A DNA stretch of 64,000 bases, taken from the NCBI RefSeq assembly GCF_007559025.1, contig NZ_CP041765.1:802679-866678 (forward strand), in the 5' to 3' direction. Shown in pieces: positions 1 to 9,339 of this stretch. The DNA comes from Tomitella fengzijianii (GTDB lineage Bacteria > Actinomycetota > Actinomycetes > Mycobacteriales > Mycobacteriaceae). The notes below the pieces were generated by a model. It worked only from the letters and a program-made list of their open reading frames with translations. It was not told the DNA's origin and ran no database searches. Every line of letters begins with the position of its first letter. The first letter of the stretch is position 1. Made by a program: the position numbers and the translations under genes.

Positions 1-215
1 CGTGCGGTACCGCCGCCCAGCGCGTGCACGCCGTCCACCTGCCGGGTGGCGGTGCCCGCGATCTTGGACACCACGGTGTCGGTGAGGATGGTGCGGCCCT
101 GGTCGGTCACCAGCTGCGTCGATGCGGAGCCCGCCTGCGGTGCTGCGGCCAGGGGCCGTGGTCCGCGCTCCGGGCCGGTGCTGCCGGGCTGGGCGGAGGA
201 AGCGGGTGTCGCCAT
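1..215 (-). CDS. Asp23/Gls24 family envelope stress response protein (partial, 3' end outside window)
   Basis: The first 71 codons run off the left edge of the window. After a Pro/Ala/Gly-rich leader of about 30 residues the frame reads GRTILTDTVVSKIAGTATR and then QVDGVHALGGG. This is the opening of the Asp23/Gls24 (DUF322) domain, in which a beta strand is followed by a helix carrying VxxKIAGxAxxxVxGV. Family members are small, often membrane-associated proteins linked to envelope stress; actinobacteria commonly carry two or three in tandem. The start chosen is the ATG at 215-213. Family assignment is firm from the motif; the physiological role is only what is known of the family. Confidence 0.8.
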   Translation of the reverse strand, partial: MATPASSAQPGSTGPERGPRPLAAAPQAGSASTQLVTDQGRTILTDTVVSKIAGTATRQVDGVHALGGGTA

Positions 216-375
216 GGTGTTGCTCCAGTCGTGATCACGCCGTCGGTGGTTTCCGGTGCTGTGCGGGCGCGGCCTGGCTGTTGCACCGGTCGCCGCGTCG
301 GGGCCGTCGTGGGCACCCCTGCAATCGTACGGCGGATCCCGGCGCGGGCGGGTGCAGTATGAATGGGGTGCCCGG

Positions 376-1509
376 TCAGGCCCACACGGTGTCGATGTCG
401 GTGTACTCGCGCGGCGGCGCGGACGGGACGGGTGCGGGCGTGCGCGAGAAGCGGGGGGCGGGCATCGGCTGGACGACGCCGTCGAGGTCGGCGAGGATCC
501 CGCGGGCGGCGACGTGCGGATCGCCGGCGGCCTCGCCGAAGCTGAGGACGGGCGTTGCGCAGGCGTCGGTGCCGTCGAACACCGCGGCCCACTCGTCGCG
601 GGTCTTCGTGGCGAAGGCGTCGACGAGTGTCGCGCGCAGCTCCGGCCAGCGCTTGCGGTCCTGCTGCGGGGGCACCGAATCGGGATCGATCCCGAGGCCG
701 TCGAGCAGCCGGGCGAAGAACTGCGGCTCGATGGCGCCGACGGCGAAGTAGCCGCCGTCGGCGCACTCGTAGGTGTCGTAGAACGGGGCGCCGCCGTCGA
801 GCAGGTTCGCGCCGCGTTCGTCGCTCCACATTCCGCGGCCGCGCCACGACCACATCATCTGCGCCAGCAGTGTGGATCCGTCGATCATCGCCGCGTCCAC
901 CACCTGCCCCCGGCCGGAGACGGTGGCCTCGTGCATCGCGGCGAGGATGCCGAAGACGAGGAACATCGAACCGCCGCCGAAATCGCCGACCAGGTTGAGC
1001 GGGGGCACCGGACGCTCGCCCGGCCGGCCGATCGCGTGCAGCACGCCGGTGAGGCTGATGTAGTTCATGTCGTGGCCGGCGCGCTGCGCCATCGGGCCGT
1101 CCTGGCCCCAGCCGGTCATGCGCCCGTAGACGAGCCGCGGGTTGCGGGCCAGGCACTCGTCGGGGCCCAGGCCCATCCGTTCCGTGACCCCGGGGCGGAA
1201 GCCCTCGATGAGGACGTCCGCCCGCTCGATCAGGTGCAGCACCTTCTCCACGTCGGCGGCGTCCTTGAGGTTCGCGGTCACCGCACGGCGGCCTCGTTGC
1301 AGCTGATCGCCGGACGGATCGGCGCCGGCACGGTCGACGCGGACGACGTCGGCGCCGAGGTCGGCCAGGAGCATGGCCGCGTGCGGGCCGGGGCCGATCC
1401 CCGCCAACTCGACCACGCGCACGCCGTGCAGCGGGCCGCTCCGCGTAGTGGAGTCTGTGGCGGCTGCGTGGTCGGCGGGGTCGGAGGTCGTGTTCCGGGT
1501 CGGGTTCAC
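376..1509 (-). CDS. mcr: CaiB/BaiF CoA-transferase family protein, probable alpha-methylacyl-CoA racemase
   Basis: This 377-residue product belongs to family III CoA-transferases. The N-terminus [20 protein letters not shown] is the CoA-binding Rossmann segment. [12 protein letters not shown] (His about 146) and [13 protein letters not shown] (Asp about 176) carry the His/Asp pair used for alpha-proton exchange in mycobacterial MCR. The enzyme would interconvert 2R/2S-methyl-branched acyl-CoAs so that beta-oxidation can proceed. The GTG at 1509 is preferred because GGAGA lies seven bases upstream; an in-frame ATG at 1563 has no ribosome binding site and would add 18 polar residues. It is transcribed divergently from narK, and the space between holds two sharp palindromes. 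A formyl- or succinyl-CoA transferase is possible but less likely given the intact racemase motifs. Confidence 0.85.
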   Translation of the reverse strand: MNPTRNTTSDPADHAAATDSTTRSGPLHGVRVVELAGIGPGPHAAMLLADLGADVVRVDRAGADPSGDQLQRGRRAVTANLKDAADVEKVLHLIERADVLIEGFRPGVTERMGLGPDECLARNPRLVYGRMTGWGQDGPMAQRAGHDMNYISLTGVLHAIGRPGERPVPPLNLVGDFGGGSMFLVFGILAAMHEATVSGRGQVVDAAMIDGSTLLAQMMWSWRGRGMWSDERGANLLDGGAPFYDTYECADGGYFAVGAIEPQFFARLLDGLGIDPDSVPPQQDRKRWPELRATLVDAFATKTRDEWAAVFDGTDACATPVLSFGEAAGDPHVAARGILADLDGVVQPMPAPRFSRTPAPVPSAPPREYTDIDTVWA

Positions 1510-1580
1510 AGTGCGTTCTCCAGGGTTTCTCTCGGGTTTTCCAGGGCGTGTGTCCAATGACACGATTCTGCGCAGCCTAG

Positions 1581-1590
1581 CAAGCGCTTG
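1581..1590. promoter_or_regulatory. Candidate TetR-type operator CAAGCGCTTG
   Basis: A perfect 10-bp palindrome, in the wider context AG-CAAGCGCTTG-GC, lies about 70 bases upstream of the racemase start. It resembles the mycobacterial KstR2 consensus as I remember it (A-N-CAAG-NN-CTTG-N-T), missing only the last T. That repressor controls CoA-dependent sterol ring degradation. Assignment to a particular regulator is inference; the palindrome is seen directly. Confidence 0.45.
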
Positions 1591-1646
1591 GCCGCGTTCG
1601 ACACGGTCAGGGGCCCGAGGGGGCCTGCACGTGCCCGGAAATCGGC

Positions 1647-1663
1647 TACGACACTGTGTCGTA
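1647..1663. promoter_or_regulatory. Palindrome TACGACAC-T-GTGTCGTA, candidate operator
   Basis: Perfect 8-bp inverted arms flank a single central base. It lies between the divergent racemase gene and narK, about 190 bases before the narK start. The symmetry suggests a dimeric repressor or activator site. It could serve either gene and the regulator is unknown. Confidence 0.45.
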
Positions 1664-1855
1664 ATTGCGAGTCGCGCACATCCGTGCGTCGCCGCGCCGG
1701 ACTCCCGTGATTAGCCCGATCGGACTAGTCCGGATCGCTCACGGCGACTGCGCTGCTGGGCTAAGTTGTGGTCGGACGAGGCAGTTTTCGGTGGCATGCG
1801 GACGACGGGCCCGGCAGGCCAGCCTCGCAGCGACGCGATGGGGAGTATTCCCGTG

Positions 1856-3091
1856 ATGATTCGGTTGGGCGCACGCGGCAATCTGTTTCTGGCCACGTTC
1901 GTGTCGATGATCGATTTCTGGGTCTGGAACGACCTCGGTCCGCTGTCCTCGCGGTATTCCGAGTCGATGTCGCTGTCGTCCTCGCAGAGCGCGATCATGG
2001 TCGCGATGCCGGTGCTGGTCGGCTCGCTCGGGCGGATCCCGGCGGGCGCACTCACCGACAAGTACGGCGGCCGCAGAATGCTCCTCGTCGTGACGATCGC
2101 TTCGATCATCCCGATCCTGCTCGTCGGCTACTTCGGGTCGTCCGGCAACTACGTCGCGCTGCTGGCGTCCGCGCTGCTGCTGGGCGTGGCGGGCACGGTG
2201 TTCGCCGTCGGCATCCCGTTCGTCAGCGCGTGGTACCCGCCGGAGCGCAAGGGGTTCGCCACGGGCGTGTTCGGCGCGGGCATGGTGGGCACCGCGGTGG
2301 CGGCGTTCTTCACCCCCCGGTTCGACAACTGGTTCGGCGGCATGCAGACGCACATCATCCTGGCCGTCGTCCTGGCCGTCACCGCGGTGATCGTGTTCCT
2401 CGGCGCCTCGGACGCGCCGCAGTGGAAGCCGCAGACCGACCCGTTCCTGCCCAAGATGTGGGCGACGATGAAGCTGCCCGTCACGTGGAACATGTGCGTG
2501 CTCTACGGGCTGGTCTTCGGCGGCTTCGTCGCCTTCGCCAGCTACCTGCCCACCTACATCGCCACGATCGACGTGTACGACTTCGATCCCATCCAGGCGG
2601 GCAGCCGCACCGCGGCGTTCGCGGTCGCGGCGGTGGTCGCCCGGCCCATCGGCGGCATGATCTCCGACCGCGTCCCGCCGAAGAACGTCGTACTCGTGTC
2701 GGTCGCCGGCACCGCGGTGTTCGCGGCGCTGGTCAACATGCAGCCCAAGCCGGAATGGCAGGCGGGGCTGGTGTTCGGCGGGCTGGCGTTCTTCCTCGGC
2801 ATCGGAACCGGCGGCGTGTTCGCATGGCTCTCGCAGCTCGCCCCCGCGAACAAGGTCGGCAGCGTCACGGGCATGGTCAGCGCCGCCGGCGGGCTGGGCG
2901 GCTACTTCCCGCCGCTGATCATGGGCGCCACCTTCGACGAAGCCGGCAACAACTACCACCTCGGTCTGACTCTGCTGGTGATCACGGCGGTGATCATCCT
3001 CGTGTACACGGCCATGCTCGTGCCGGCGGCCGACCCGACACGGCGCGTGAGCAGACCCGGCGCCAAACCGAAGGAGGGCGCGTCGACATGA
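1856..3091 (+). CDS. narK: Nitrate/nitrite transporter, MFS NarK/NNP family
   Basis: An approximately 411-residue, 12-helix major facilitator. MIDFWVWNDLGPLSSRYS in helix 1 is characteristic of actinobacterial NarK. SLGRIPAGALTDKYGGR is the MFS loop 2-3 motif, and FAVGIPFVSAWYPPERKG followed by GAGMVGTA is the first nitrate signature; a related Gly/Ala-rich segment (GMVSAAGGLGGYF) occurs in the C-terminal half. It would import nitrate and/or export nitrite across the cytoplasmic membrane for the reductase encoded next door. GGGGAG at 1840-1845 places the start at GTG 1853 or ATG 1856, although the frame stays open up to ATG 1766. The 76-base gap to narG suggests co-transcription. Confidence 0.92.
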   Translation: MIRLGARGNLFLATFVSMIDFWVWNDLGPLSSRYSESMSLSSSQSAIMVAMPVLVGSLGRIPAGALTDKYGGRRMLLVVTIASIIPILLVGYFGSSGNYVALLASALLLGVAGTVFAVGIPFVSAWYPPERKGFATGVFGAGMVGTAVAAFFTPRFDNWFGGMQTHIILAVVLAVTAVIVFLGASDAPQWKPQTDPFLPKMWATMKLPVTWNMCVLYGLVFGGFVAFASYLPTYIATIDVYDFDPIQAGSRTAAFAVAAVVARPIGGMISDRVPPKNVVLVSVAGTAVFAALVNMQPKPEWQAGLVFGGLAFFLGIGTGGVFAWLSQLAPANKVGSVTGMVSAAGGLGGYFPPLIMGATFDEAGNNYHLGLTLLVITAVIILVYTAMLVPAADPTRRVSRPGAKPKEGAST

Positions 3092-3167
3092 CCTGCGGCG
3101 CGGCGGCGGTCCTTCCCCGCACCCCGAACTCATCGTTCATCCCGACGACCACCACAAGGAGACCGGC

Positions 3168-6100
3168 GTGACATCCACCGACATTCCTCGGACCGGCGCC
3201 CCGCGGCACGGGAGGGCACGCACCGACGGGCCGTTGGCGGACGTGCTGCTGGACACCGGCAGGTTCTTCCGCCGCGGCGCCGAATTCTCCGTGGACAAGC
3301 GCACGGTGAGCCTCGAGGGCGGGCGCGACGGCGACGTGTTCTACCGCGACCGCTGGAGCCACGACAAGGTGGTCCGCTCCACACACGGGGTCAACTGCAC
3401 CGGCTCGTGCTCGTGGAAGATCTACGTCAAGGACGGGATCATCACCTGGGAGACGCAGGAGACGGACTACCCGTCGGTGGGCCCCGACCGCCCCGAGTAC
3501 GAGCCGCGCGGCTGCCCCCGCGGCGCGGCGTTCTCCTGGTACACCTATTCGCCCACGCGCGTGCGATACCCCTACGGGCGCGGCGTGCTGGTGCAGATGT
3601 ACCGCGAGGCCAAGGCGCGCCTGGGCGACCCGGTCCTCGCCTGGGCGGACATCCAGTCCGATCCGGAACGCCGCCGGCGCTACCAGCAGGCGCGCGGCAA
3701 GGGTGGCCTGGTACGCATCTCCTGGGACGAGGCCGCGGAAATGGTCGCGGCCGCGCACGTGCACACCATCAAGGAACACGGCCCGGACCGCGTCGCCGGA
3801 TTCTCGCCCATCCCCGCGATGTCCATGATCTCGCACGCGGTGGGCGCGCGCTTCGTCGAGCTGCTCGGCGGCGTCATGACCTCCTTCTACGACTGGTACG
3901 CCGACCTCCCCGTCGCGTCGCCGCAGGTGTTCGGCGACCAGACGGACGTGCCCGAATCCGGCGACTGGTGGGACGCGTCGTACCTGCTGATGTGGGGATC
4001 CAACGTGCCGATCACGCGCACGCCCGACGCGCACTGGATGACCGAGGTCCGCTACCGCGGCACCAAGGTCGTCTCGATCAGCCCCGACTACACCGACAAC
4101 ACCAAGTTCGCCGACGAGTGGATGCCCTGCGCGGCCGGCACAGATGGCGCGCTGGCGATGGCGATGGGGCACGTGATGCTCCGCGAGCACTATGTGGACG
4201 GTTCCACCCCGTTCTTCAGCGACTTCGCTGCACAGTTCACCGACCTTCCGTACTTGATCAGGCTCGAGGAGCGCGACGGCGCCTACATCGCGGGCAAGCG
4301 GCTGGTGGCCGCGGACCTGCCGGGCCTGGAGGCGGACCAGGAGCTCGCCGAGTTCAAGCCGGTGCTGCTCGACGCCGCCACCGACAGCCACGCCGTGCCG
4401 CGGGGCAGCCTCGGCCACCGCTACGCCGAATCCGACGAGGGCGCGTGGAACCTCGACCTGGGCGACATCGCGCCCCGGCTCACCGTCGGCCGCGAGGACG
4501 CTCCCGGCGGAGGGCATTCCTGGGACGGCGCGGCGCCCGAGAGCGTCGAGGTGCTCATCACCGGGTTCGACACCGTGGAGGGGCGCGCGGAGGTCCACCG
4601 CCGCGGGGTGCCGGTGCGGCGGGTGGGCGGCCACCTGGTGTGCACGGTGCTGGACCTGATGCTCGCCCAGTACGGGGTGGCGCGTCCGGGGCTCCCGGGG
4701 CAGTGGCCCACCGGCTACGACGACCCGTCGGTGCCCTGCACGCCCGCGTGGCAGGAGCCGATCACCGGGGTGAGCGCCGAGCAGGCCGTGCGCGTCGCCC
4801 GGCAGATGGCGGCGAACTCCATCGAATCCGGCGGCCGCACCATGATCATCATGGGCGCCGGCATCTGCCAGTGGTTCCACGGCGACGCCACCTACCGCGC
4901 CGTCCTCTCGCTGCTGCTGCTCACCGGTTCGATGGGCCGCAACGGCGGGGGCTGGGCGCACTACGTGGGCCAGGAGAAGGTCCGTCCCATCACCGGGTAC
5001 TCGACGCTGGCGATGGGCCTGGACTGGTCGCGCCCGCCGCGGCAGATGGCCGGCACCACCTACTGGTACGCCCACACCAACCAGTGGAGCTACGACAACT
5101 ACCGGGCCGACGCGCTGTCCACCCCGCTGGGGCGCGGGCGCTTCGCCGGCAAGCACACGATGGACGTGGTCTCGGCGGCGACCGCGATGGGGTGGTCCCC
5201 GTTCTACCCGCAGTTCGACCGCTCGAGCCTGGACGTGGCCGACGAAGCCGAGGCGGCGGGGCGCGGCGACGACGTGCCCGGCTACGTTGCCGACCAGCTG
5301 GCGTCCGGAGACCTCAAGCTGGCGGTGACCGACCCGGACGCGCCGGAGAACTGGCCGCGCGTGCTCAGCATCTGGCGTTCCAACCTGCTGGGCTCGTCGT
5401 CCAAGGGCAACGAGTATTTCCTGCGCCACCTGCTGGGGACGTCGTCGAACATGAGCGCGGAGCCGATGCCGGAGGACGTGCGGCCGGTGACGGTGCGGGT
5501 GCCCACGCGCGAGGACGGCAGCGCCGAGGTGCCCGAGGGCAAGCTCGACATGGTCATGTCCATCGACTTCCGCATGACCTCGACCACGCTGCTCTCGGAC
5601 ATCGTGCTGCCCGCGGCCACCTGGTACGAGAAGCACGACCTGTCCAGCACCGACATGCACCCCTACGTGCACGCATTCAGCCCGGCGATCGATCACCCGT
5701 GGGAGTCGCGTTCGGACTTCGAGGCGTTCCAGACCATCGCCAAGGTGTTCAGCCGGCTCGCGGCACGGCACCTGGGCGTGCGCAAGGACGTGGTTCTGGG
5801 CACGCTGCAGCACGACACCCCGGGCGAGACCGCCTACCCGCGCGGGGCCGAGGACAACTGGCTGGAGACGGGGGCGACGCCGATCCCCGGCAGGACGATG
5901 GGCCCCATCGCGGTGGTCGAGCGCGACTACGGCGCCATCGCGGACAAGTGGGCGACGCTCGGTCCGCTGGTGGACACGCTTGGCATGACGACCAAGGGCG
6001 TCACCTTCCACCCGGACGAGGAGGTGGCGCAGCTCGCCGCCATGCACGGCGTGATGGACCGCGGGGCCGGCGCCGGACGGCCGGCGATCGACACGGCGGT

Positions 6101-6956
6101 GAAGATGTGCGAGGCGGTGCTGCGGCTGTCCGGCACCACCAACGGCCGGCTGGCGGTGCAGGGGTTCAAGGATCTCGAGCGCCAGACGGGGCGGCGCATG
6201 GCGCAGCTCGCCGAGGGCTCCGAGGAACGGCACATCACCTTCCAGGACACCCAGGCGCACCCGGTGCCGGTGATCACCAGTCCGGAGTGGTCCGGCAGCG
6301 AGACCGGCGGGCGGCGTTACGCGCCGTTCACGCAGAACATCGAGCACCTCAAACCGTTCCACACCGTCACCGGGCGCATGCACTTCTTCCTCGACCACGA
6401 CTGGCTCGAGGAGATCGGCGAGCAGATGCCCGTCTACCGCCCGCCGATGAACCTGCACGCGCTCTACGGCGAGCCGAAGCTGGGGGAGACGGGCGAGCTG
6501 GGCCTGGCCGTGCGCTACCTGACCCCGCATTCCAAGTGGTCGATCCACTCGGAATACCAGGACAACCTGTTCATGCTCTCGCTCTCCCGCGGCGGCCCCA
6601 CCATGTGGATGTCGCCGGAGGACGCGACCACCATCGGCGCCGCCGACAACGAGTGGGTGGAGGCGGTCAACCGCAACGGCGTGTTCGTTTGCCGGGCCAT
6701 CGTCTCGCACCGGATCCCCAAGGGCGTCGTGCTCGTCTACCACGTGCAGGAGCGCACCATCGACACCCCGCTCACGGAGACCACCGGCCGGCGCGGCGGC
6801 ATCCACAACTCGCTCACCCGGCTGCTCGTCAAACCCTCGCACCTGGCCGGCGGCTACGGCCAGAACAGTTACGCGTTCAACTATCTCGGCCCCACGGGCA
6901 ACCAGCGTGACGAGGTCACGTTCGTCCGTCGCCGCTCCCAGGAGGTGACCTACTGA
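3168..6956 (+). CDS. narG: Respiratory nitrate reductase, alpha (catalytic) subunit
   Basis: At 1262 residues this is full length for NarG. The N-terminal FS0 cluster ligands are seen as His73, Cys77 and Cys81 in HGVNCTGSC, plus Cys116 in RGCPRGA. The segment YDWYADLP around residues 241-248 carries the conserved Asp ligand to molybdenum. The protein binds the bis-MGD cofactor and reduces nitrate to nitrite on the cytoplasmic side. No twin-arginine signal peptide is apparent; the N-terminus is polar, as in NarG. The GTG start follows an AAGGAG-like site. The stop codon overlaps the narH start (TGATG), so translation is probably coupled. Confidence 0.97.
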   Translation: MTSTDIPRTGAPRHGRARTDGPLADVLLDTGRFFRRGAEFSVDKRTVSLEGGRDGDVFYRDRWSHDKVVRSTHGVNCTGSCSWKIYVKDGIITWETQETDYPSVGPDRPEYEPRGCPRGAAFSWYTYSPTRVRYPYGRGVLVQMYREAKARLGDPVLAWADIQSDPERRRRYQQARGKGGLVRISWDEAAEMVAAAHVHTIKEHGPDRVAGFSPIPAMSMISHAVGARFVELLGGVMTSFYDWYADLPVASPQVFGDQTDVPESGDWWDASYLLMWGSNVPITRTPDAHWMTEVRYRGTKVVSISPDYTDNTKFADEWMPCAAGTDGALAMAMGHVMLREHYVDGSTPFFSDFAAQFTDLPYLIRLEERDGAYIAGKRLVAADLPGLEADQELAEFKPVLLDAATDSHAVPRGSLGHRYAESDEGAWNLDLGDIAPRLTVGREDAPGGGHSWDGAAPESVEVLITGFDTVEGRAEVHRRGVPVRRVGGHLVCTVLDLMLAQYGVARPGLPGQWPTGYDDPSVPCTPAWQEPITGVSAEQAVRVARQMAANSIESGGRTMIIMGAGICQWFHGDATYRAVLSLLLLTGSMGRNGGGWAHYVGQEKVRPITGYSTLAMGLDWSRPPRQMAGTTYWYAHTNQWSYDNYRADALSTPLGRGRFAGKHTMDVVSAATAMGWSPFYPQFDRSSLDVADEAEAAGRGDDVPGYVADQLASGDLKLAVTDPDAPENWPRVLSIWRSNLLGSSSKGNEYFLRHLLGTSSNMSAEPMPEDVRPVTVRVPTREDGSAEVPEGKLDMVMSIDFRMTSTTLLSDIVLPAATWYEKHDLSSTDMHPYVHAFSPAIDHPWESRSDFEAFQTIAKVFSRLAARHLGVRKDVVLGTLQHDTPGETAYPRGAEDNWLETGATPIPGRTMGPIAVVERDYGAIADKWATLGPLVDTLGMTTKGVTFHPDEEVAQLAAMHGVMDRGAGAGRPAIDTAVKMCEAVLRLSGTTNGRLAVQGFKDLERQTGRRMAQLAEGSEERHITFQDTQAHPVPVITSPEWSGSETGGRRYAPFTQNIEHLKPFHTVTGRMHFFLDHDWLEEIGEQMPVYRPPMNLHALYGEPKLGETGELGLAVRYLTPHSKWSIHSEYQDNLFMLSLSRGGPTMWMSPEDATTIGAADNEWVEAVNRNGVFVCRAIVSHRIPKGVVLVYHVQERTIDTPLTETTGRRGGIHNSLTRLLVKPSHLAGGYGQNSYAFNYLGPTGNQRDEVTFVRRRSQEVTY

Positions 6957-8638
6957 TGCGCGTCATGGCTCAGATGGGCATGGTGATGAATCTCGACAAG
7001 TGCATCGGGTGCCACACCTGCTCGGTCACGTGCAAGCAGGCGTGGACCAACCGTGCGGGCATGGAGTACGTCTGGTTCAACAACGTCGAGACCCGGCCCG
7101 GCCAGGGGTATCCGCGCACCTACGAGGACCAGGACAAGTGGCAGGGCGGCTGGACGCTGGACCGCAAGGGCCGGCTGCGGCTGCGGGCCGGCGGCCGCAT
7201 CAAGAAGCTCGTCAACATCTTCTCCAACCCCAAGCTGCCGTCGATCCAGGACTACTACGAGCCGTGGACCTACGACTACGAGAACCTGACGACGGCGCCC
7301 GCCGGCGAGCACATCCCCGTCGCCGCGCCGCGCAGCCTGCTCACCGGCGAGCCGATGAAGGTCACCTGGTCGTCCAACTGGGACGACGACCTGGGCGGCA
7401 GCCCGGAGATCGTGCCCGGCGACCCGATCCTCAGCCAGGTCGGCGAGGAGGTCAAGCTGCAGCTGGAGCAGACCTTCATGTTCTACCTGCCGCGGATCTG
7501 CGAGCACTGCCTCAACCCGTCGTGCGCCGCGTCCTGCCCGTCGGGCGCCATCTACAAGCGTTCCGAAGACGGCATCGTGCTGGTCGACCAGGACAAGTGC
7601 CGCGGCTGGCGCATGTGCGTCTCCGGCTGCCCGTACAAGAAGGTCTACTTCAACCACCGCACGGGCAAGGCGGAGAAGTGCACGTTCTGCTATCCGCGCG
7701 TGGAGGTGGGGCTGCCGACGGTGTGCGCGGAAACCTGCGTGGGCCGCCTGCGGTACATCGGGCTGATGCTCTACGACGCGGACGCCGTGCTCGAGGCCGC
7801 CAGCACCGAGGACCCGCAGGACCTCTACGAATCGCAGATGCGCGTGCTGCTGGACCCGAACGACCCCGAGGTGATCGCCGGCGCCCGCGAGGCGGGCATC
7901 TCCGACGACTGGATCGAGGGCGCGCAGCGTTCGCCGATTTACGCGCTGATCAAGCAGTACAAGGTGGCGCTGCCGCTGCACCCGGAGTACCGGACCATGC
8001 CGATGGTCTGGTACATCCCGCCGCTGTCGCCGGTGGTGGACGCGATCGCGCGGGACGGCCACGACGCCGAGGACGTCGGCAACCTGTTCGGGGCCATCGA
8101 CGCGCTGCGCATCCCCAAGGAGTACCTGGCGGGGCTGTTCACCGCCGGGGACACCGGCATCATCGACGACGTGCTGCACAAGCTGGCCGCGATGCGCTCG
8201 TACATGCGCGACATCAACCTGGGGCGCGAGCCGCAGGCGCACATCCCCGCGGCCGTCGGCCTGAGCGAGGAGGAGATGTACGAGATGTACCGGCTGCTCG
8301 CACTGGCCAAGTACGACGAGCGGTACGTCATCCCCACCGCCTACCAGAACGAGGGCCACAAGCTGGAGGAGACGGCCACGGAGTGCCCGCTGGACTTCGA
8401 AGGCGGGCCGGGGATGTACATGGCGGGTTCGGGGCCGTTCGGCGAGACGTCCGGCACCCCGGCACCGGTCGCGGTGGAGACTTTCAACGCGCTCAAGCAG
8501 CGGCAGACAAGCGAGCACACGGCGAGCAGCCGCGTGAACCTGCTCAACTGGGACGGCCTGGGCAGCCCGCCCGGACTGTTCCCGTCGGAATCCGGGGGCA
8601 CCGCCGAAGACGGCGGAGCGGCCGGAAAGGACGTGTGA
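6956..8638 (+). CDS. narH: Respiratory nitrate reductase, beta (iron-sulfur) subunit
   Basis: A 560-residue electron-transfer subunit with four cysteine groups. These are CIGCHTCSVTC (C16, C19, C22, C26), CEHCLNPSCAASC (C182, C185, C190, C194), CRGWRMCVSGC (C215, C221, C225) and CTFCYPRVEVGLPTVCAETC (C242, C245, C257, C261). The Trp in the third group replaces a cysteine, as is usual for the [3Fe-4S] cluster of NarH. The chain carries electrons from the haems of NarI to NarG. GGAGGTGA eight bases before the ATG gives a strong start. The length exceeds that of E. coli NarH because of C-terminal extra sequence, a common actinobacterial feature. Confidence 0.97.
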   Translation: MRVMAQMGMVMNLDKCIGCHTCSVTCKQAWTNRAGMEYVWFNNVETRPGQGYPRTYEDQDKWQGGWTLDRKGRLRLRAGGRIKKLVNIFSNPKLPSIQDYYEPWTYDYENLTTAPAGEHIPVAAPRSLLTGEPMKVTWSSNWDDDLGGSPEIVPGDPILSQVGEEVKLQLEQTFMFYLPRICEHCLNPSCAASCPSGAIYKRSEDGIVLVDQDKCRGWRMCVSGCPYKKVYFNHRTGKAEKCTFCYPRVEVGLPTVCAETCVGRLRYIGLMLYDADAVLEAASTEDPQDLYESQMRVLLDPNDPEVIAGAREAGISDDWIEGAQRSPIYALIKQYKVALPLHPEYRTMPMVWYIPPLSPVVDAIARDGHDAEDVGNLFGAIDALRIPKEYLAGLFTAGDTGIIDDVLHKLAAMRSYMRDINLGREPQAHIPAAVGLSEEEMYEMYRLLALAKYDERYVIPTAYQNEGHKLEETATECPLDFEGGPGMYMAGSGPFGETSGTPAPVAVETFNALKQRQTSEHTASSRVNLLNWDGLGSPPGLFPSESGGTAEDGGAAGKDV

Positions 8639-9339
8639 TGAAGCTCTTCCGACGATCCACGGGCATCGCCGACAGTCACCGTCGGCTGGTGTGGCAGTCG
8701 GTGTCGCTGCTGCTGGCGTACCCGGAGGACGAAGCCGACGGCATGCCCTGCTACTCCGAGCGCCTCGAGCTGGTCGGCGGCCTGCTCGACGACCTGCCGC
8801 CGTCCGTGGCCGAACCGCTGCGGCGGTGCGTCGACGGGTTGGCCGGCACGGACGCGTACGACGCGGCGCAGCGATATGTGGAGACGTTCGACCTGCGCCG
8901 GCGGCGGTCGCTGTTCCTGACCTACTGGACCGACGGCGACACCCGCAACCGCGGCAACGCGATGCTCCAGTTCGCGGACGCCTACCGTGAGGCCGGGGTG
9001 GAGCCGCCCGAGGGCGAACTGCCCGACCACCTGGCCGTGGTGCTCGAGTTCGGCGCCACCGTCGAATTCAAGTCCGGGATGGCGCTGCTCACCCGGTATC
9101 GCGCGCCGCTGGCTCTGCTGCAGGACGCGCTGGGGCAGATGGGCTCCCCGTACGCGGGGGCGGTGGAGGCGGTGCTGGCGACGGTGCCGGAGCCGGACCC
9201 CGAGCAGACGCGGCTCGAGGCGCAGCGGATCGCGCAGGAGGGTCCGCCGAGCGAATCGGTGGGCCTGGACCCCTATTCGGTGACGGTGCCGGTGGACGCG
9301 CTGGCCGCGTCGCTCCGCACGGTGGGAGGATCCCGATGA
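8638..9339 (+). CDS. narJ: Nitrate reductase molybdenum cofactor assembly chaperone
   Basis: A 233-residue helical protein of the NarJ/TorD family. SLLLAYPEDE near residue 23, the segment RRRSLFLTYWTDGDTRNRG and DHLAVVLEF are typical NarJ blocks. It binds apo-NarG so that cofactor is inserted before the GH complex docks on NarI. It is not part of the final enzyme. The ATG overlaps the narH stop (TGATG), and its own stop overlaps the narI start (ATGA), so the four subunits are made from one coupled message. Confidence 0.95.
   Translation: MKLFRRSTGIADSHRRLVWQSVSLLLAYPEDEADGMPCYSERLELVGGLLDDLPPSVAEPLRRCVDGLAGTDAYDAAQRYVETFDLRRRRSLFLTYWTDGDTRNRGNAMLQFADAYREAGVEPPEGELPDHLAVVLEFGATVEFKSGMALLTRYRAPLALLQDALGQMGSPYAGAVEAVLATVPEPDPEQTRLEAQRIAQEGPPSESVGLDPYSVTVPVDALAASLRTVGGSR

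Larger units (their letters stand above)
1510..1855. other. Divergent intergenic region between mcr and narK
   Basis: No gene is visible in this 346-base stretch. It separates two divergently transcribed genes and holds two strong dyads, at 1581-1590 and 1647-1663 (listed separately), plus the ribosome binding site of narK at 1840-1845. I see no recognisable FNR or NarL heptamer. Confidence 0.6.

Noticed and set aside
2994-6842. A 1,282-codon open frame on the minus strand, antisense to narG
   Set aside because: It is the usual long antisense shadow of a high-G+C gene. It is rich in Arg, His, Val and Ala, has no family motifs and lies wholly opposite a well-supported NarG.
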